In this document: positions 1-9,193 of the stretch, piece by piece
Layout of the letters: every line of letters begins with the position of its first letter
How positions within the stretch are numbered: the first letter of the stretch is position 1
Origin: Streptomyces sp. NBC_00259
GTDB lineage: Bacteria; Actinomycetota; Actinomycetes; Streptomycetales; Streptomycetaceae
Reading direction: 5' to 3'
DNA: 64,000 nucleotides
Assembly (NCBI RefSeq): GCF_036181745.1
Contig: NZ_CP108080.1
Coordinates: 8,001,501-8,065,500 of the forward strand
Notes under the pieces: model-generated
What the model was told of the DNA's origin: nothing
The model's input: the letters and a program-made list of their open reading frames with translations, nothing else
The model's database searches: none
Position numbers and translations under genes: made by a program

Positions 1-2
1 CC

Positions 3-488
3 CCACTCGACAGCCGGATCCTGCAGGAACACCTGGCGGCCACCCTGCCCGCCTACATGGTGCCCCCGGTCTTCCACTGGCAGCAGGCCCTGCCCCTGAC
101 CCCGAACGGCAAGACCGACAAGAAGACCCTCACCCACCTCGCCACCGACCTCGCCACCCACACCCCCACCGATAGCGGCGCAGCGGAGCGCGAGGCGCCG
201 GCCACCGCGACCGAACAGCGCCTGGCCGCCGCCTGGGCGAACGTCCTCGGCATCGAACAGGACCAGATCGGCCGGCAAGACCACTTCTTCGACCGCGGCG
301 GCACCTCCCTGTCCGCGGTGAAACTCGCCATCGCCCTCGACCGCCAGATCACCCTCAAAGACGTCACCCGCCATCCCGTCCTCGCCGACCTCGCCACCCA
401 ACTCGACAGCGCAGCGCCGCTTCCCGCGGCCGACTCTCCGGCTGGTTCGGCGACCGGCTCGGCGACCGAACTGACTCCCGCTCCCTGA
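3..488 (+). CDS. NRPS C-terminal fragment: end of adenylation domain plus peptidyl carrier domain (5' end outside window)
   Basis: The frame is open from the window edge, so only the last 161 residues are visible. Near residue 38 is the adenylation-domain A10 motif LTPNGKTDKKTL, whose lysine contacts the adenylate. About 60 residues later comes a carrier-protein core, DHFFDRGGTSLSAVKLA, whose serine takes the phosphopantetheine arm. The protein ends in a short Ala/Pro/Thr-rich tail with no condensation or thioesterase domain, so this module hands its amino acid to another protein or is a stand-alone A-PCP loader. It lies 52 bp upstream of an amino-acid hydroxylase gene on the same strand, fitting one biosynthetic operon. 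The substrate cannot be read because the specificity pocket is outside the window. Confidence 0.93.
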   Translation, partial: PLDSRILQEHLAATLPAYMVPPVFHWQQALPLTPNGKTDKKTLTHLATDLATHTPTDSGAAEREAPATATEQRLAAAWANVLGIEQDQIGRQDHFFDRGGTSLSAVKLAIALDRQITLKDVTRHPVLADLATQLDSAAPLPAADSPAGSATGSATELTPAP

Positions 489-540
489 CAGCACTGCACC
501 GTCCATCAGAGACACCACACCACGAAAGGGATCGTCAATC

Positions 541-1551
541 ATGTCGTCGTCCCCGAATCCCGCGGCCCTCCCCGGCGTCACGTCGCGGCCCGGCGCCGTT
601 GCGCTTCTTGACACCGAACCCCCCGCCGACGTGGCGCGTTGGGCGGCGGAGCAGCGTGAGGCGCTGCGTGCTGTCGTCGCCGAGCGTGGTGCGGTGCTGG
701 TCCGCGGCCTGAACCTGAGTGATGCCGATCAGGTGGGCGGTGTCTTCCGCCGGCTGGCCGGCGGCGAGCTGATGAGTGAACGCGAGGCCTTCGCCGCCCG
801 GCAGAGCTACCCCGGCGGTGTGTACTCCTCCACCACCTGGCCCGCCAACCAGCCCATGTGCATGCACCACGAACTCAGCTACACCCTCGAGTTCCCCGGC
901 CTGATGATGTTCGCCTGCCTCAGCGCCCCCACCCAGCAGGGCGCCACCGCGGTCGCCGACGCACCCACCGTGCTCCAGGCCCTGCCCCCCGAACTGGTCA
1001 AACGGTTCGAGCAGGAAGGCTGGCTCCTCACCCGCAGCTACAACGACGAGATCGGCGCCTCCTTCGCCGAAGCCTTCGGCACCGACGACAAAGCCATCAT
1101 CGAGAACTACTGCCGGATCAACGCCATCGACTTCGCCTGGCAGAGCGACGGCACCCTGCACACCCGCCAGCGCCGCAGCGCCATCGTCCGCCACCCCGTC
1201 ACCGGCGAACGCTGCTGGTTCAACCAGATCGCCTTCCTCAACCAGTGGACCCTCGCCGAAGAGGTCCGCGAATACCTCGTCGACGTCTACGGCGAGGACG
1301 GCCTGCCCTTCAACACCCGCTACGGCGACGGCGACCCCATCGGCGAGGACGTCGTCCAGATCCTCAACGAGACCTACGAGGCCCACACCGCCCGCGAACC
1401 CTGGCAGGCCGGCGACCTCCTGCTCGTCGACAACATCCGCACCGCCCACAGCCGAGAGCCCTACGAAGGCACACGCGAAGTCCTCGTCGGCCTCGCCGGA
1501 CCCGTACGACTCACCGACTGCTCACCCACCATCGAGGTGAGCGACCAATGA
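541..1551 (+). CDS. TauD/SyrP-like Fe(II)/2-oxoglutarate-dependent hydroxylase
   Basis: A 336-residue protein of the clavaminate synthase/TauD fold. An HxE iron-ligand pair is at H109/E111 (MHHELSY) and the distal iron histidine is H303 in NIRTAHSREP, followed by arginines that could bind 2-oxoglutarate. Family members next to NRPS genes, such as SyrP, beta-hydroxylate an amino acid, often Asp, held on a carrier protein. The neighbouring carrier domain and SbnB-like gene support that role; the substrate is inferred only. ATG start with AAGGGA about 10 bp upstream. Length is normal and no frameshift is seen. Confidence 0.88.
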   Translation: MSSSPNPAALPGVTSRPGAVALLDTEPPADVARWAAEQREALRAVVAERGAVLVRGLNLSDADQVGGVFRRLAGGELMSEREAFAARQSYPGGVYSSTTWPANQPMCMHHELSYTLEFPGLMMFACLSAPTQQGATAVADAPTVLQALPPELVKRFEQEGWLLTRSYNDEIGASFAEAFGTDDKAIIENYCRINAIDFAWQSDGTLHTRQRRSAIVRHPVTGERCWFNQIAFLNQWTLAEEVREYLVDVYGEDGLPFNTRYGDGDPIGEDVVQILNETYEAHTAREPWQAGDLLLVDNIRTAHSREPYEGTREVLVGLAGPVRLTDCSPTIEVSDQ

Positions 1552-1663
1552 CCCCCATCCGGCGACCACCATCCGCCGTCCGCTGACCGCTGGCCCCCGT
1601 CCGATGACCGCCATCCGTTCCACGATTACCACCAGCCGCTCCACTCCACCACGGGAGTTGTCC

Positions 1664-2698
1664 ATGTCGCAGCCGTCCGCCGTGCCGCCGTTCGCGGTGA
1701 TCCCCGGTGCCCAGGTCCAGCATGCCCTCAAGGGCCGTGAGAAGCAGATCGTCGAACTCGTCGAGTCCACCTACCGGTTGCATGCGGCAGGTGATTCGGT
1801 GAACCCGCCGTCGTACTTTCTGCGCTTCCCCGACCGCCCGACCGCCCGCATCATCGCGCTTCCGGCCTCGATCGGCGGTCAGGTCCGCGTGGACGGCCTG
1901 AAGTGGATCTCCAGCTTCCCGACGAACGTCGCGGCGGGCATTCCGCGCGCCTCGGCCGTGCTGATCCTCAACGACCACGACACCGGCTATCCGTTCGCCT
2001 GCCTGGAGAGCTCCATCATCAGCGCCACCAGGACCGCGGCGATGGCGGCCCTGGCCGCGGACCGGCTCAGCCGCGGACGGCAGCGCCCGGCGCGGATCGG
2101 GTTCATCGGTACGGGCCTGATCGCCCGCTACATCCACACCTTCCTGGCGGGCACCGGCTGGTCGTTCGACGAGATCGGCGTCCATGACGTGTCCGCAGAC
2201 AGCGCGGCCGGCTTCAGCGGCTATCTGCAGCAGACGCCCGTCACCGGCCGCGTCACCGTCCACGAAGACCCGCAGGACCTGATCCGCTCCAGCGACATGG
2301 TGGTCTTCGCCACCATCGCCGCCGAACCCCACGTCAGCGACCCGGCCTGGTTCGACCACCATCCGCTGGTGCTGCACGTCTCCCTGCGCGACCTCGCACC
2401 CGAGATCATTCTCGCGTCCGCGAACGTCGTGGACGACGTCGAACACTGCCTCAAGGCCGACACCTCACCCCATCTGGCCGAACAGCTCACCGGCGGCCGC
2501 GACTTCCTCACCGGCACCCTCGACGACGTGATGTCCGGCAAGGTGGAACTGCCCACCGATCGGCCGGTGGTGTTCTCACCCTTCGGCCTCGGCGTCCTCG
2601 ACCTCGCGGTGGGCAAGTACGTGTACGACCAGATGGACAGCTCCGGCGAACTGCATGTCATCGACGACTTCTTCCACGAACTGCGCCGCTACGGCTGA
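1664..2698 (+). CDS. sbnB: SbnB-like N-(2-amino-2-carboxyethyl)-L-glutamate dehydrogenase (2,3-diaminopropionate biosynthesis)
   Basis: A 344-residue member of the ornithine cyclodeaminase/mu-crystallin family. The N-terminal half carries the stretch NPPSYFLRFP and the segment WISSFPTN typical of SbnB, followed by a Rossmann NAD site near IGFIGTGLIARY (about residue 145). In staphyloferrin B and viomycin-type pathways SbnB oxidatively cleaves the SbnA product to L-2,3-diaminopropionate and 2-oxoglutarate. No SbnA partner is visible; it may be upstream of the window. A start at 1604 is possible, but the ATG at 1664 has GGGAG at the right distance and gives the family N-terminus. It is the last gene of the operon and precedes a strong hairpin. 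Confidence 0.88.
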   Translation: MSQPSAVPPFAVIPGAQVQHALKGREKQIVELVESTYRLHAAGDSVNPPSYFLRFPDRPTARIIALPASIGGQVRVDGLKWISSFPTNVAAGIPRASAVLILNDHDTGYPFACLESSIISATRTAAMAALAADRLSRGRQRPARIGFIGTGLIARYIHTFLAGTGWSFDEIGVHDVSADSAAGFSGYLQQTPVTGRVTVHEDPQDLIRSSDMVVFATIAAEPHVSDPAWFDHHPLVLHVSLRDLAPEIILASANVVDDVEHCLKADTSPHLAEQLTGGRDFLTGTLDDVMSGKVELPTDRPVVFSPFGLGVLDLAVGKYVYDQMDSSGELHVIDDFFHELRRYG

Positions 2699-2735
2699 GC
2701 GGCCGCCCCTCGCCGATCCGCCCCACTGCCCACTC

Positions 2736-2762
2736 ATCCGGCCGGGCCAGGCCCGGCCGGAT
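2736..2762 (+). terminator. Terminator hairpin after the NRPS operon
   Basis: An 11-bp perfect inverted repeat (ATCCGGCCGGG / CCCGGCCGGAT) with a 5-nt loop, 38 bp after the sbnB-like stop. There is no U-tract, as is usual for actinomycete terminators. It separates this operon from the convergent LCP gene. Confidence 0.7.
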
Positions 2763-2893
2763 ACCGGACGGACCGCGGGTACGTACGGACGTCCCGGGGG
2801 TAGCCGCTCAGGAGCGCTCAGACACGGCAGGGGCGAGCGGTCACAGGCAGGGCGAGGTCGGCTGGGGCGCGATGATGGCCGCTGTGCGGGAGT

Positions 2894-4213
2894 TCATCGC
2901 CGCGGCGTGGCGCAGTGGAGGTGGTCTGCGGTGACGGGTGCGCCTTCGGCGGTGTTGCGGTCGTACGTGACGGTCCTGACCGTGACGGGCCCGGAGCCGA
3001 CGGCGACGTCGAAGGCGGAGTCCCGGGCGCCTGCCCGCAGACGTGATCCGGGCAGGGCGGCGGCCAGTGTGGAGGCATCCGCTTCGCGCCCCGCGGGATA
3101 GGTGATGACGGGCGGTCCGGCAGGCCGTACCGACGGCGCTGATGCCGAGGTGTCGGTCACGGCGAACCGGCTGCGCCGCAGGGCCTTGGCGACGGTGGTG
3201 TCGTCGACGCGCACCGAGATGGTGGCGGGGTCGGTCTCGGCGCGGGTGTCGGGCACGGGCGTGACGCGGGTGTCACCGGTGATCGGGCGGTCGGCACGCA
3301 GGGCGTTCCAAAGGGCCCGGGACCGGGCCGGATGCCACAGGAGGGTGGATCCCACGCCGGGCACGCGATGGTCGAAGTTGGCGATCGGGACGGTGGTGAA
3401 CTCCATCCGGGCGGCCGGAAGCCGGCCCAGTGTCCGGCCGATGCGGACGAGGTCGTCCAGGCCTGTCCGTTCGTCTGTGCGGACGGACTTGAGCAGTTGG
3501 CCGGCCGTGTACGCCGCGCTGACGGGGTCGGCCAGGGCGCCCTGGCCGGTCAGCCGATCCAGCATGCCGGCGAGCAGGCGCTGCTGGCGGCGGACCCGGC
3601 CGAGGTCTCCCGGGCGGTTGATGTGCCGGGCCCGGGCGTAGCGCAGGGCTCCGTTGCCATCGAGAAGGTGGGTTCCCGCGGGGATGTCGAGGCCAGAGCT
3701 GTCGTCCTTGAGCGCCTTGTCCGTGCAGACGGTCGCGCCGCCCAGATTGTTGACGGCCTGTTCGAAGCCGGAGAAGTCGGTCTCCAGGTAGTGGTCGACA
3801 TGAAGGCCCGTGACCTTCTCGACAGTGCGCACGGTCAGCGGCCCGCGGCCGGTCTTGAACGCGCCGTTGATCTTGCCTCGGCGGGGTGGCGTCGTGCTGC
3901 CGTCGGGCTTGGCGTACTCGACGTAACTGTCGCGGGGGAGAGAGACGATGCTGGCGCGCCGCTGGTCCTTTGACAGGTGTACGAGCATCATCACGTCGGT
4001 GCAGTCGCATCCCTCGCCGCCCACATGAAGGCGCCGCTTCTCGGCGGCTGACAGCCCGGTGCGGCTGTCGATGCCGACGATGAGGATGTTCGTGCCGTGG
4101 CTGCTGTCCTGGCCTGCTGCTCCCTTGAGGGCGGGAACGGCCTGGGGGCCGCCCGCCCAGGGCCAGGACACCAGTCCGGCGAGCAGGGCCAGGCCGATCG
4201 TAAGACGACGCAT
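2894..4213 (-). CDS. LCP (LytR-CpsA-Psr) family cell-wall glycopolymer ligase
   Basis: A 439-residue protein with an N-terminal signal-anchor (MRRLTIGLALLAGLVSWPWAG) and an LCP domain (about 40-230) showing ILIVGIDSR, DVMMLVHLS, SLPRDSYV, KINGAF and the RYARAR/RRQQRLL arginine motifs that bind the polyprenyl pyrophosphate substrate. A C-terminal LytR_C-like domain follows (about 340-430). LCP enzymes attach wall teichoic or similar glycopolymers to peptidoglycan outside the membrane. A longer reading frame reaches 4351, but the ATG at 4213 gives the membrane anchor directly and avoids overlap with the SDR gene. It stands alone. Confidence 0.92.
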   Translation of the reverse strand: MRRLTIGLALLAGLVSWPWAGGPQAVPALKGAAGQDSSHGTNILIVGIDSRTGLSAAEKRRLHVGGEGCDCTDVMMLVHLSKDQRRASIVSLPRDSYVEYAKPDGSTTPPRRGKINGAFKTGRGPLTVRTVEKVTGLHVDHYLETDFSGFEQAVNNLGGATVCTDKALKDDSSGLDIPAGTHLLDGNGALRYARARHINRPGDLGRVRRQQRLLAGMLDRLTGQGALADPVSAAYTAGQLLKSVRTDERTGLDDLVRIGRTLGRLPAARMEFTTVPIANFDHRVPGVGSTLLWHPARSRALWNALRADRPITGDTRVTPVPDTRAETDPATISVRVDDTTVAKALRRSRFAVTDTSASAPSVRPAGPPVITYPAGREADASTLAAALPGSRLRAGARDSAFDVAVGSGPVTVRTVTYDRNTAEGAPVTADHLHCATPRR

Positions 4214-4414
4214 CACAAACCCCACATAAGCCCGCTCAACGGATAGAGAGGTGAGGCTATCGATCGTGGAGGGGCGGGAGCTGTCCCACGCGCCGTGGAG
4301 GCGGCATCCCGCTGCCATGGTCACCCGCCTTGTCCAGCGGGCGTCCCGCACCCCGCTGGTGGTGGCGAAGGCGTACCGGGCGCCGGCTGTGGCGGTGCGC
4401 GCCGGAGGAGTGCG

Positions 4415-5390
4415 TCAGCGGAAGCCGTCCGGGTTCGCGGCGCTTCCGCCTCCGCCAGCCTCCTCGTTGAACCGCCAGATGTCGGGTCGGGAGCCGTCGA
4501 GATCGGTGAACCCGTACACCCGGGCGAGGTGGCCGGAGCTGACGGAGGCGCCGTTCCACCGAGCCCGGTCCGTATCGGAGGCCAGCGCGGCGACGGCCCG
4601 TCCGACATAGCGAGGGGACTCGGACAGGGCGAAGTCCGGTGGCGCGGTGGGGCGGCCCCCGGCGCGGTCGGGGGCGAGGGCGTCGCGCCAGTTCTCCTCG
4701 GACACGCCGTAGTTGTCGAGCATCATCTCCGAGCGGAGCCAGCCCGGTGTGAGGGCGACGGCGGAGGCTGCGTGTGGACTCAGTTCGTGGCCCTGGGAGA
4801 AGGCGAGCCGGTTCACGGCGGTCTTGGCGAGGTCGTAGAAGACCGAGATCCGGTACCGCGACGCGTTGTGGTCTGCGGTGCCGTCCGTCACCTCCACAAG
4901 CAGCCGCCCGGCTTCTCGATGAGCAGAGGGGGAGCAGATGATGCGAGGTGATGAGATGGCTGTCGATGGCGAGCCGGAGCATCCGGAGCCCGTCGTCGAG
5001 GTCGAGCTCCCACAGGGGGGTGTTCCATTGCGGCGGGCCGCCTTTGAGCAGTTCGCCGCCCCAGAGGTCGTTCACGAGTACGTCGATATGGCCATGGTCG
5101 CGGCGGACCCGTTCGGCCAGTGCCCGGACCTGAGCGGGGTCGAGATGGTCGACGGGGACAGCGATGCCCGTGCCGCCCAGTCGTGTGACGAGGTCGGCGG
5201 ACTCCTCGATCGTCTCGGCCCGCTGGTAGTCGGACGGGATCCTCTTGGTGCTGCTGGTGCGCCCCGTGCAGGTGACGGTCGCGCCGGCTTCACCCAGGGC
5301 GGCGGCGATTCCGCGTCCGGCTCCTCGGGTGGCTCCCGCGACGACGGCCACGCGGCCGCGCAGCGCCTCTCGGTCCGGTGACCAGTCCAT
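4415..5390 (-). pseudogene. Short-chain dehydrogenase/reductase (SDR), frameshifted
   Basis: The first about 155 codons encode an SDR with the cofactor motif TRGAGRG (TGxxxGxG variant) and VLVNDLWGG. The rest, with the catalytic-type YDLAKTAVNR (Y-x3-K) and PGWLRSEM, continues in another frame from about 4897 to 4415. At 4897-4930 the sequence departs from an expected LIEKPGG-type reading by an apparent +2 insertion followed by a -1 loss, net +1. Joined, the protein would be about 325 residues and resembles the clade annotated as SDR oxidoreductase. Either a recent pseudogene or two base errors. Confidence 0.85.
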
Positions 5391-5544
5391 GGACCCAAGT
5401 CTGCCGTGCGGTGTGTTCGGAGAGCCTACGGCGGGTTCGTCCGGACGAGTGAGTGACTGGCCAGGAACGAGGGGACGTTGTCAGAGATCTGGCCCCACCC
5501 ACCGCGTCACCGTCGGCCTGCTCCTGAACTGCCTGGCGCGTCGG

Positions 5545-6375
5545 TCACCGCGGGTGCTTGGCCGACAGTCCGTCGCGGATGGTGCGTGCCTGACGGGCGA
5601 GGGCGAGCAGTCGGCCGTCGCCGGACCAGATGGTGCTGTCGTCGACGCCCCAGCCGCCGCCGGCGTGTTCGGTACGGATCCGGACCAGGGCCCAGCTGTC
5701 CGCCGGGCGCGCGTCCAGGGCGTCGGTGAAGTGCACGGTCAGCTCGGCCGTCGGCACCGGGCGCGCCTCGGTCCACAGGGCGAACAGCGCGGGCGGCAGG
5801 GCGTCGGCGAGGACGACCGTCGTCTCGGCGTCCAGCGGCCGGTGGTCGGCGAAGCGCATCCACGCCAGGAGTTCCGCCTGCTGTCCACCGCCGAGCGGCC
5901 GGGCACCGGTGGCGGGGCGGATCTCCAGGCGCGCGGCGAAGGCTGCCAGGGAACTCGGGAGGGCGAGCACAGGGCACGCCTCGGGGCGCGGTACGTCGGG
6001 TGCGGGGATCCCGTCGTACACAGGGCCGTGTCCGGTCCGTCCGAACACGGCCGAGCCGGTCAGCGCAGGGACACCGCCCTGGACGGCGGTGACCGAGGAC
6101 ATGGATGTGCGGCGGCCCTCTCGCAGGGCGAAGGCCGAGAAATGCAGCGGACGTTCGTCCACGGGGGCCAGGAAGTGCGCACTGAGCGCACGCACAGGGA
6201 GCTCCCCCTGCCCGCGTGCGGCACGCTCGTCGCGCATGGCGGTGAGGGCGAGAGCGGCGACGTATCCGCCCTGGGCCCCGTTCCACGACCACCAGGACCG
6301 GTCGACGTGGACGGTGGTGCCGTCCGCCGCTCCTGCGGGAGGGGGGCTGACGGTGTCTGCGGCTGAATTGGGCAT
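5545..6375 (-). CDS. Acyl-CoA thioesterase family protein (double hot-dog)
   Basis: A 276-residue protein resembling the TesB/4HBT_3 thioesterase family: an N-terminal hot-dog half beginning WWSWNGAQGGYVAALALTAM, then HFLAPV, and a second half with a conserved RFADHRPLD region and ELTVHFTDAL. These enzymes hydrolyse acyl-CoA in the cytosol; the acyl chain is unknown. The ATG at 6375 is preferred to an upstream start at 6411 because AGAGGGA sits just before it. The 22-70 bp upstream of the start hold two 17-bp palindromic sites, and a TetR-family gene is immediately upstream in the same direction, suggesting TetR-controlled expression. Confidence 0.82.
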   Translation of the reverse strand: MPNSAADTVSPPPAGAADGTTVHVDRSWWSWNGAQGGYVAALALTAMRDERAARGQGELPVRALSAHFLAPVDERPLHFSAFALREGRRTSMSSVTAVQGGVPALTGSAVFGRTGHGPVYDGIPAPDVPRPEACPVLALPSSLAAFAARLEIRPATGARPLGGGQQAELLAWMRFADHRPLDAETTVVLADALPPALFALWTEARPVPTAELTVHFTDALDARPADSWALVRIRTEHAGGGWGVDDSTIWSGDGRLLALARQARTIRDGLSAKHPR

Positions 6376-6396
6376 TCCGTCCCTCTCGGGGAGGTG

Positions 6397-6445
6397 GGTT
6401 CGTATTCCCAACCCACCTTAACCAGCAAGGTTGGGAAATCCAACC
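6397..6445. promoter_or_regulatory. Twin 17-bp palindromic operator-like sites
   Basis: Site 2 (6429-6445, plus strand) reads GGTTGGGAAATCCAACC, and site 1 (6397-6413, minus strand) reads GGTTGGGAATACGAACC. They agree at 14 of 17 positions, are inverted with respect to each other, and their centres are 32 bp apart, about three helical turns. They lie between the TetR stop and the thioesterase start, where two dimers could block transcription of the thioesterase gene. Binding by the adjacent TetR protein is an inference. Confidence 0.65.
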
Positions 6446-6512
6446 GACTGCTGGATGTTCACGAACGGCGGCGCGTGCGGTACGGGCGGTCTGTGCGTCA
6501 GGGGGAGTCGGC

Positions 6513-7199
6513 TCAAGGCGTCAGCAGTGCCTGGCGGGCGGCGGTGAGGAGCCACTCCTCGGCCTGGGCGTGGGACCAGTCGTTGTCGTCGACGAGGGTG
6601 AAGAAGCCCTGGTATCCGAAGTAGAACCACAGGATGTCCAGGGCCCGCTCGACGTCGATGCCGCTCTGCAGGGCGCCCAGTTCCGCAAGGCGCCGGGCAG
6701 CCACCCTGGTGCCGTCGCGATAGCGCCCGGTGGCCAGGGCGAGACCCTCCGCGGCCGCCGCGTCGTGGGGGGCCGTGGCCAGCACGACCCGCATGATGTC
6801 CCCGTAGTCCTCGCGCATCCGCCGTGTCAGGGCCGCGACGATGCGCAGGATCTCCGCCGGGTCGCCGGCCTCCTCCAGCTGCTGCCGGGCCGTCTCGACC
6901 TCGGGAGCCGCGGACCATCGGTCGACCAGGATCCGCAGCAGGCCCTGCTTGCCACCGATGACGTACACGGTCGCCGGCGAGACCCGGGCGGCGGCGGCGA
7001 TGTCGTCGACCTTCGTGGCGAAGTAGCCGCGCTCGCTGAACAGTCGGCGTGCCTCGTCGATGACGGCGCGGCGGGTCGCTTCCGCGTACTCCGCCCGCCG
7101 GCTGGGCCGCTCACCGTTCCGCCCCTCACCGGCCCCGCCGGCCCCACCGGTCGTGCTGCGGGTGCCGGGGGTGGATGTGCGCTCACTTCGAGGACTCAT
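6513..7199 (-). CDS. TetR/AcrR-family transcriptional regulator
   Basis: A 228-residue repressor. The DNA-binding helix-turn-helix (about 40-85) reads TRRAVIDEARRLFSERGYFATKVDDIAAAARVSPATVYVIGGKQ in pieces typical of TetR_N; the C-terminal domain is variable and ligand binding. ATG at 7199 is chosen over 7250. The Ser/Gly/Arg-rich first 35 residues are probably disordered. Divergent from the FAD oxidase gene and upstream of the thioesterase gene; the 115-bp divergent spacer holds weak CTCT/AGAG dyads at 7217-7228 and 7257-7271. Confidence 0.92.
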   Translation of the reverse strand: MSPRSERTSTPGTRSTTGGAGGAGEGRNGERPSRRAEYAEATRRAVIDEARRLFSERGYFATKVDDIAAAARVSPATVYVIGGKQGLLRILVDRWSAAPEVETARQQLEEAGDPAEILRIVAALTRRMREDYGDIMRVVLATAPHDAAAAEGLALATGRYRDGTRVAARRLAELGALQSGIDVERALDILWFYFGYQGFFTLVDDNDWSHAQAEEWLLTAARQALLTP

Positions 7200-7463
7200 G
7201 CTCCGAGTGTACCTATCTCTACTGAGAGCAGTTTGCCTCTGAGGACACACGAAGTACTCTCGTCACTAGAGCCACTCTCTGACGAAGAGGGGTTCTTCTC
7301 CGAGGGGCCGCATCATGACCGCAGAAGCCACGACCAACAGCAGGGCCCACAGCACGACCACGACCATGACCGCCGCGCGTGAGCTGGCCGCCGAGATCGG
7401 GCCGGGCACGGTCGCGACGTCCGGTCCGCCTACGAGGCCACACGCCGTATCTGGAACGGCGCC

Positions 7464-8711
7464 GTGCACACCCGGCCCGCCCTCGTCGTCCACGCACGCA
7501 CCCGAGTCGACGTTCAGGCCGCGGTGCGCGCGGCCCGCCGGCACGGCCTGCCGCTGTCGGTACGCGCCGGCGGCCACGACATCCCCGGACGCAGCCTGCG
7601 CCAGCACGCGCTGGTGATCGACTTGACCCGTATGGGGCAGGTCACCGTCGACCCGGTCACGCGTGTGGCCACCGTCGGCGGGGGCACCACGGCCGCCGGC
7701 CTCGTCGCCGCGCTGGTCCCGCACGGGCTGAATGCCGTCACCGGCACGGTCGGCGGCGTCGGCATGGCGGGCCTGACCCTCGCGGGCGGGTACGGCCCGC
7801 TCAACGGCCGGTACGGTCTAGTGCTGGACAACCTGCTCGGTGCCGACGTCGTCCTGGCCGACGGCCGGACGGTGCGGGTGGACGCGGAGCGCGAACCCGA
7901 ACTCTTCTGGGCCCTTCGCGGCGGTGGCGGCAACTTCGGCGTCGTGACATCCATGCGCCTGCGCCTGCACCCCCACGACGGTCTGCTCGCCGGCCTGATC
8001 GGCTATCCCTGGGCACAGGCCGGGAAGGTGCTGGAACGGCTCGGCCAGGTCCTGGCCGAAGCGCCCGACGCACTCACCGTGCAGACCGCCTTCCTCACCG
8101 GCCCCGACGGAGCACCGACGCTGTTCCTGATGCCGACATGGAACGCCGCGACAAGCACGGGTGAGCCGCACCTGGGCGCACTGCAGCGACTCGGAGCCCC
8201 GGCCTTTGCACAGGTCGGCCCGACCTCCCAGGAAGAACTGCTGCACCGCAACGACGCTCAGGGCGAGTTCACCGGACGGCACTTGACCGCGCGCACGCGG
8301 TCGGTCGCCGCCCTCACGCCAGGGGTCGTCGAGGCCTTCATCGCGGCGGGGGATTCGGTCGCCAGTACGGCATCGGGCGTGCTGCTGCATCACTTCCACG
8401 GCGCCGCGGCCCGGGTGGCTCCCGAGAGCACCGCGTTCGGCATCCGGCAGGACCACTTCATGGTCGAGATCGTCGCGGCGTGGGAACCGGCAGACGCCGG
8501 GCCGCATCATGCGTGGGCGGACTCGGTCGTCGGCTCTCTGGCGCCCCACGCGCTGCCGGGCGGCTACCCCAACATGCTCGGCTCCGGTCAGGACGCCGAG
8601 ATCGCCCGCGCCTACGGCCCGAACACGGCACGACTCCTGGCCGCCAAGGCCCGGTTCGACCCCGACGGCACCTTCACGGCCACACCCCTGCCGCCCGCCG
8701 CACGGGCCTGA
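7464..8711 (+). CDS. FAD-binding (PCMH/BBE type) oxidoreductase, N-terminus probably frameshifted
   Basis: The readable frame gives 415 residues: a PCMH-type FAD domain with SVRAGGHDIPGRS (His for covalent flavin), GGGTTAAGL and LRGGGGNFGVVTS, and a C-terminal BBE-like tail with GGYPN and YGPNTARLLAAKARFDPDGTF split around residue 380. Family proteins normally start about 50 residues earlier. Exactly that stretch, MTAARELAAEIGP...VATSG, is present in another frame from 7315 or 7363, and the two frames meet near 7421-7430 before AYEATRRIWNGAVH. So the gene probably began at 7315 and carries one indel. It is divergent from the TetR gene. Substrate unknown. Confidence 0.85.
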   Translation: MHTRPALVVHARTRVDVQAAVRAARRHGLPLSVRAGGHDIPGRSLRQHALVIDLTRMGQVTVDPVTRVATVGGGTTAAGLVAALVPHGLNAVTGTVGGVGMAGLTLAGGYGPLNGRYGLVLDNLLGADVVLADGRTVRVDAEREPELFWALRGGGGNFGVVTSMRLRLHPHDGLLAGLIGYPWAQAGKVLERLGQVLAEAPDALTVQTAFLTGPDGAPTLFLMPTWNAATSTGEPHLGALQRLGAPAFAQVGPTSQEELLHRNDAQGEFTGRHLTARTRSVAALTPGVVEAFIAAGDSVASTASGVLLHHFHGAAARVAPESTAFGIRQDHFMVEIVAAWEPADAGPHHAWADSVVGSLAPHALPGGYPNMLGSGQDAEIARAYGPNTARLLAAKARFDPDGTFTATPLPPAARA

Positions 8712-8821
8712 TCCGGGACGGACCACGGCCGACAGACCACGGCGAGCCTCACTCCGCCCAGCACGCCCACCGCGCCCTTGGCCACGCGGCTCCCCGGTCC
8801 TCCGCTCCTTCGCCGGAACGC

Positions 8822-9193
8822 TCAGAAGCCGAACGTGGCGTTGCTGAAGGCGATGTAGAACGCGGCGATGCCGAGGATCCACAGGGCGAACGCGCCCAGC
8901 ATGGCGCCGGTGGCCGTGGCGACACCCGTGCGGCGCCCCAGTACCGTCGCGCCGGTCCAGCCGCACGCGGCACCGGCCAACGGCACGCCGACGAGCAGCA
9001 TGGCTGCGTGCTCAAGTGACTTCCTGGTCTGGTGGTTGGCGCGCCAGTCGGTGGTGCTCTTGTGCTGGAGCGCGTCGTCGGCGGCGTACCACAACCCGGC
9101 CAGCAGGGGCAGCAGGAGTACGGCCGTCAGGACGAGGAAGGTGATGACCGTACGTCGCGTCCGTCGAGCCGTCTCCGCAGCGGAATCCGTCAT
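8822..9193 (-). CDS. Small integral membrane protein of unknown function
   Basis: A 123-residue protein with three hydrophobic segments: VITFLVLTAVLLLPLLAGLW near the N-terminus, AAMLLVGVPLAGAACGWTGA in the middle and GAMLGAFALWILGIAAFYIA near the end. No catalytic motif was recognised. An upstream GTG/ATG at 9229 is possible; ATG 9193 has AGGA about 8 nt before it. Single gene, convergent with the FAD oxidase. Confidence 0.7.
   Translation of the reverse strand: MTDSAAETARRTRRTVITFLVLTAVLLLPLLAGLWYAADDALQHKSTTDWRANHQTRKSLEHAAMLLVGVPLAGAACGWTGATVLGRRTGVATATGAMLGAFALWILGIAAFYIAFSNATFGF

Noticed and set aside
7217-7271. Two CTCT/AGAG dyads as a firm TetR operator
   Set aside because: Half-sites are only 4 bp and spacings differ (4 and 7 bp), too weak to list as separate sites.
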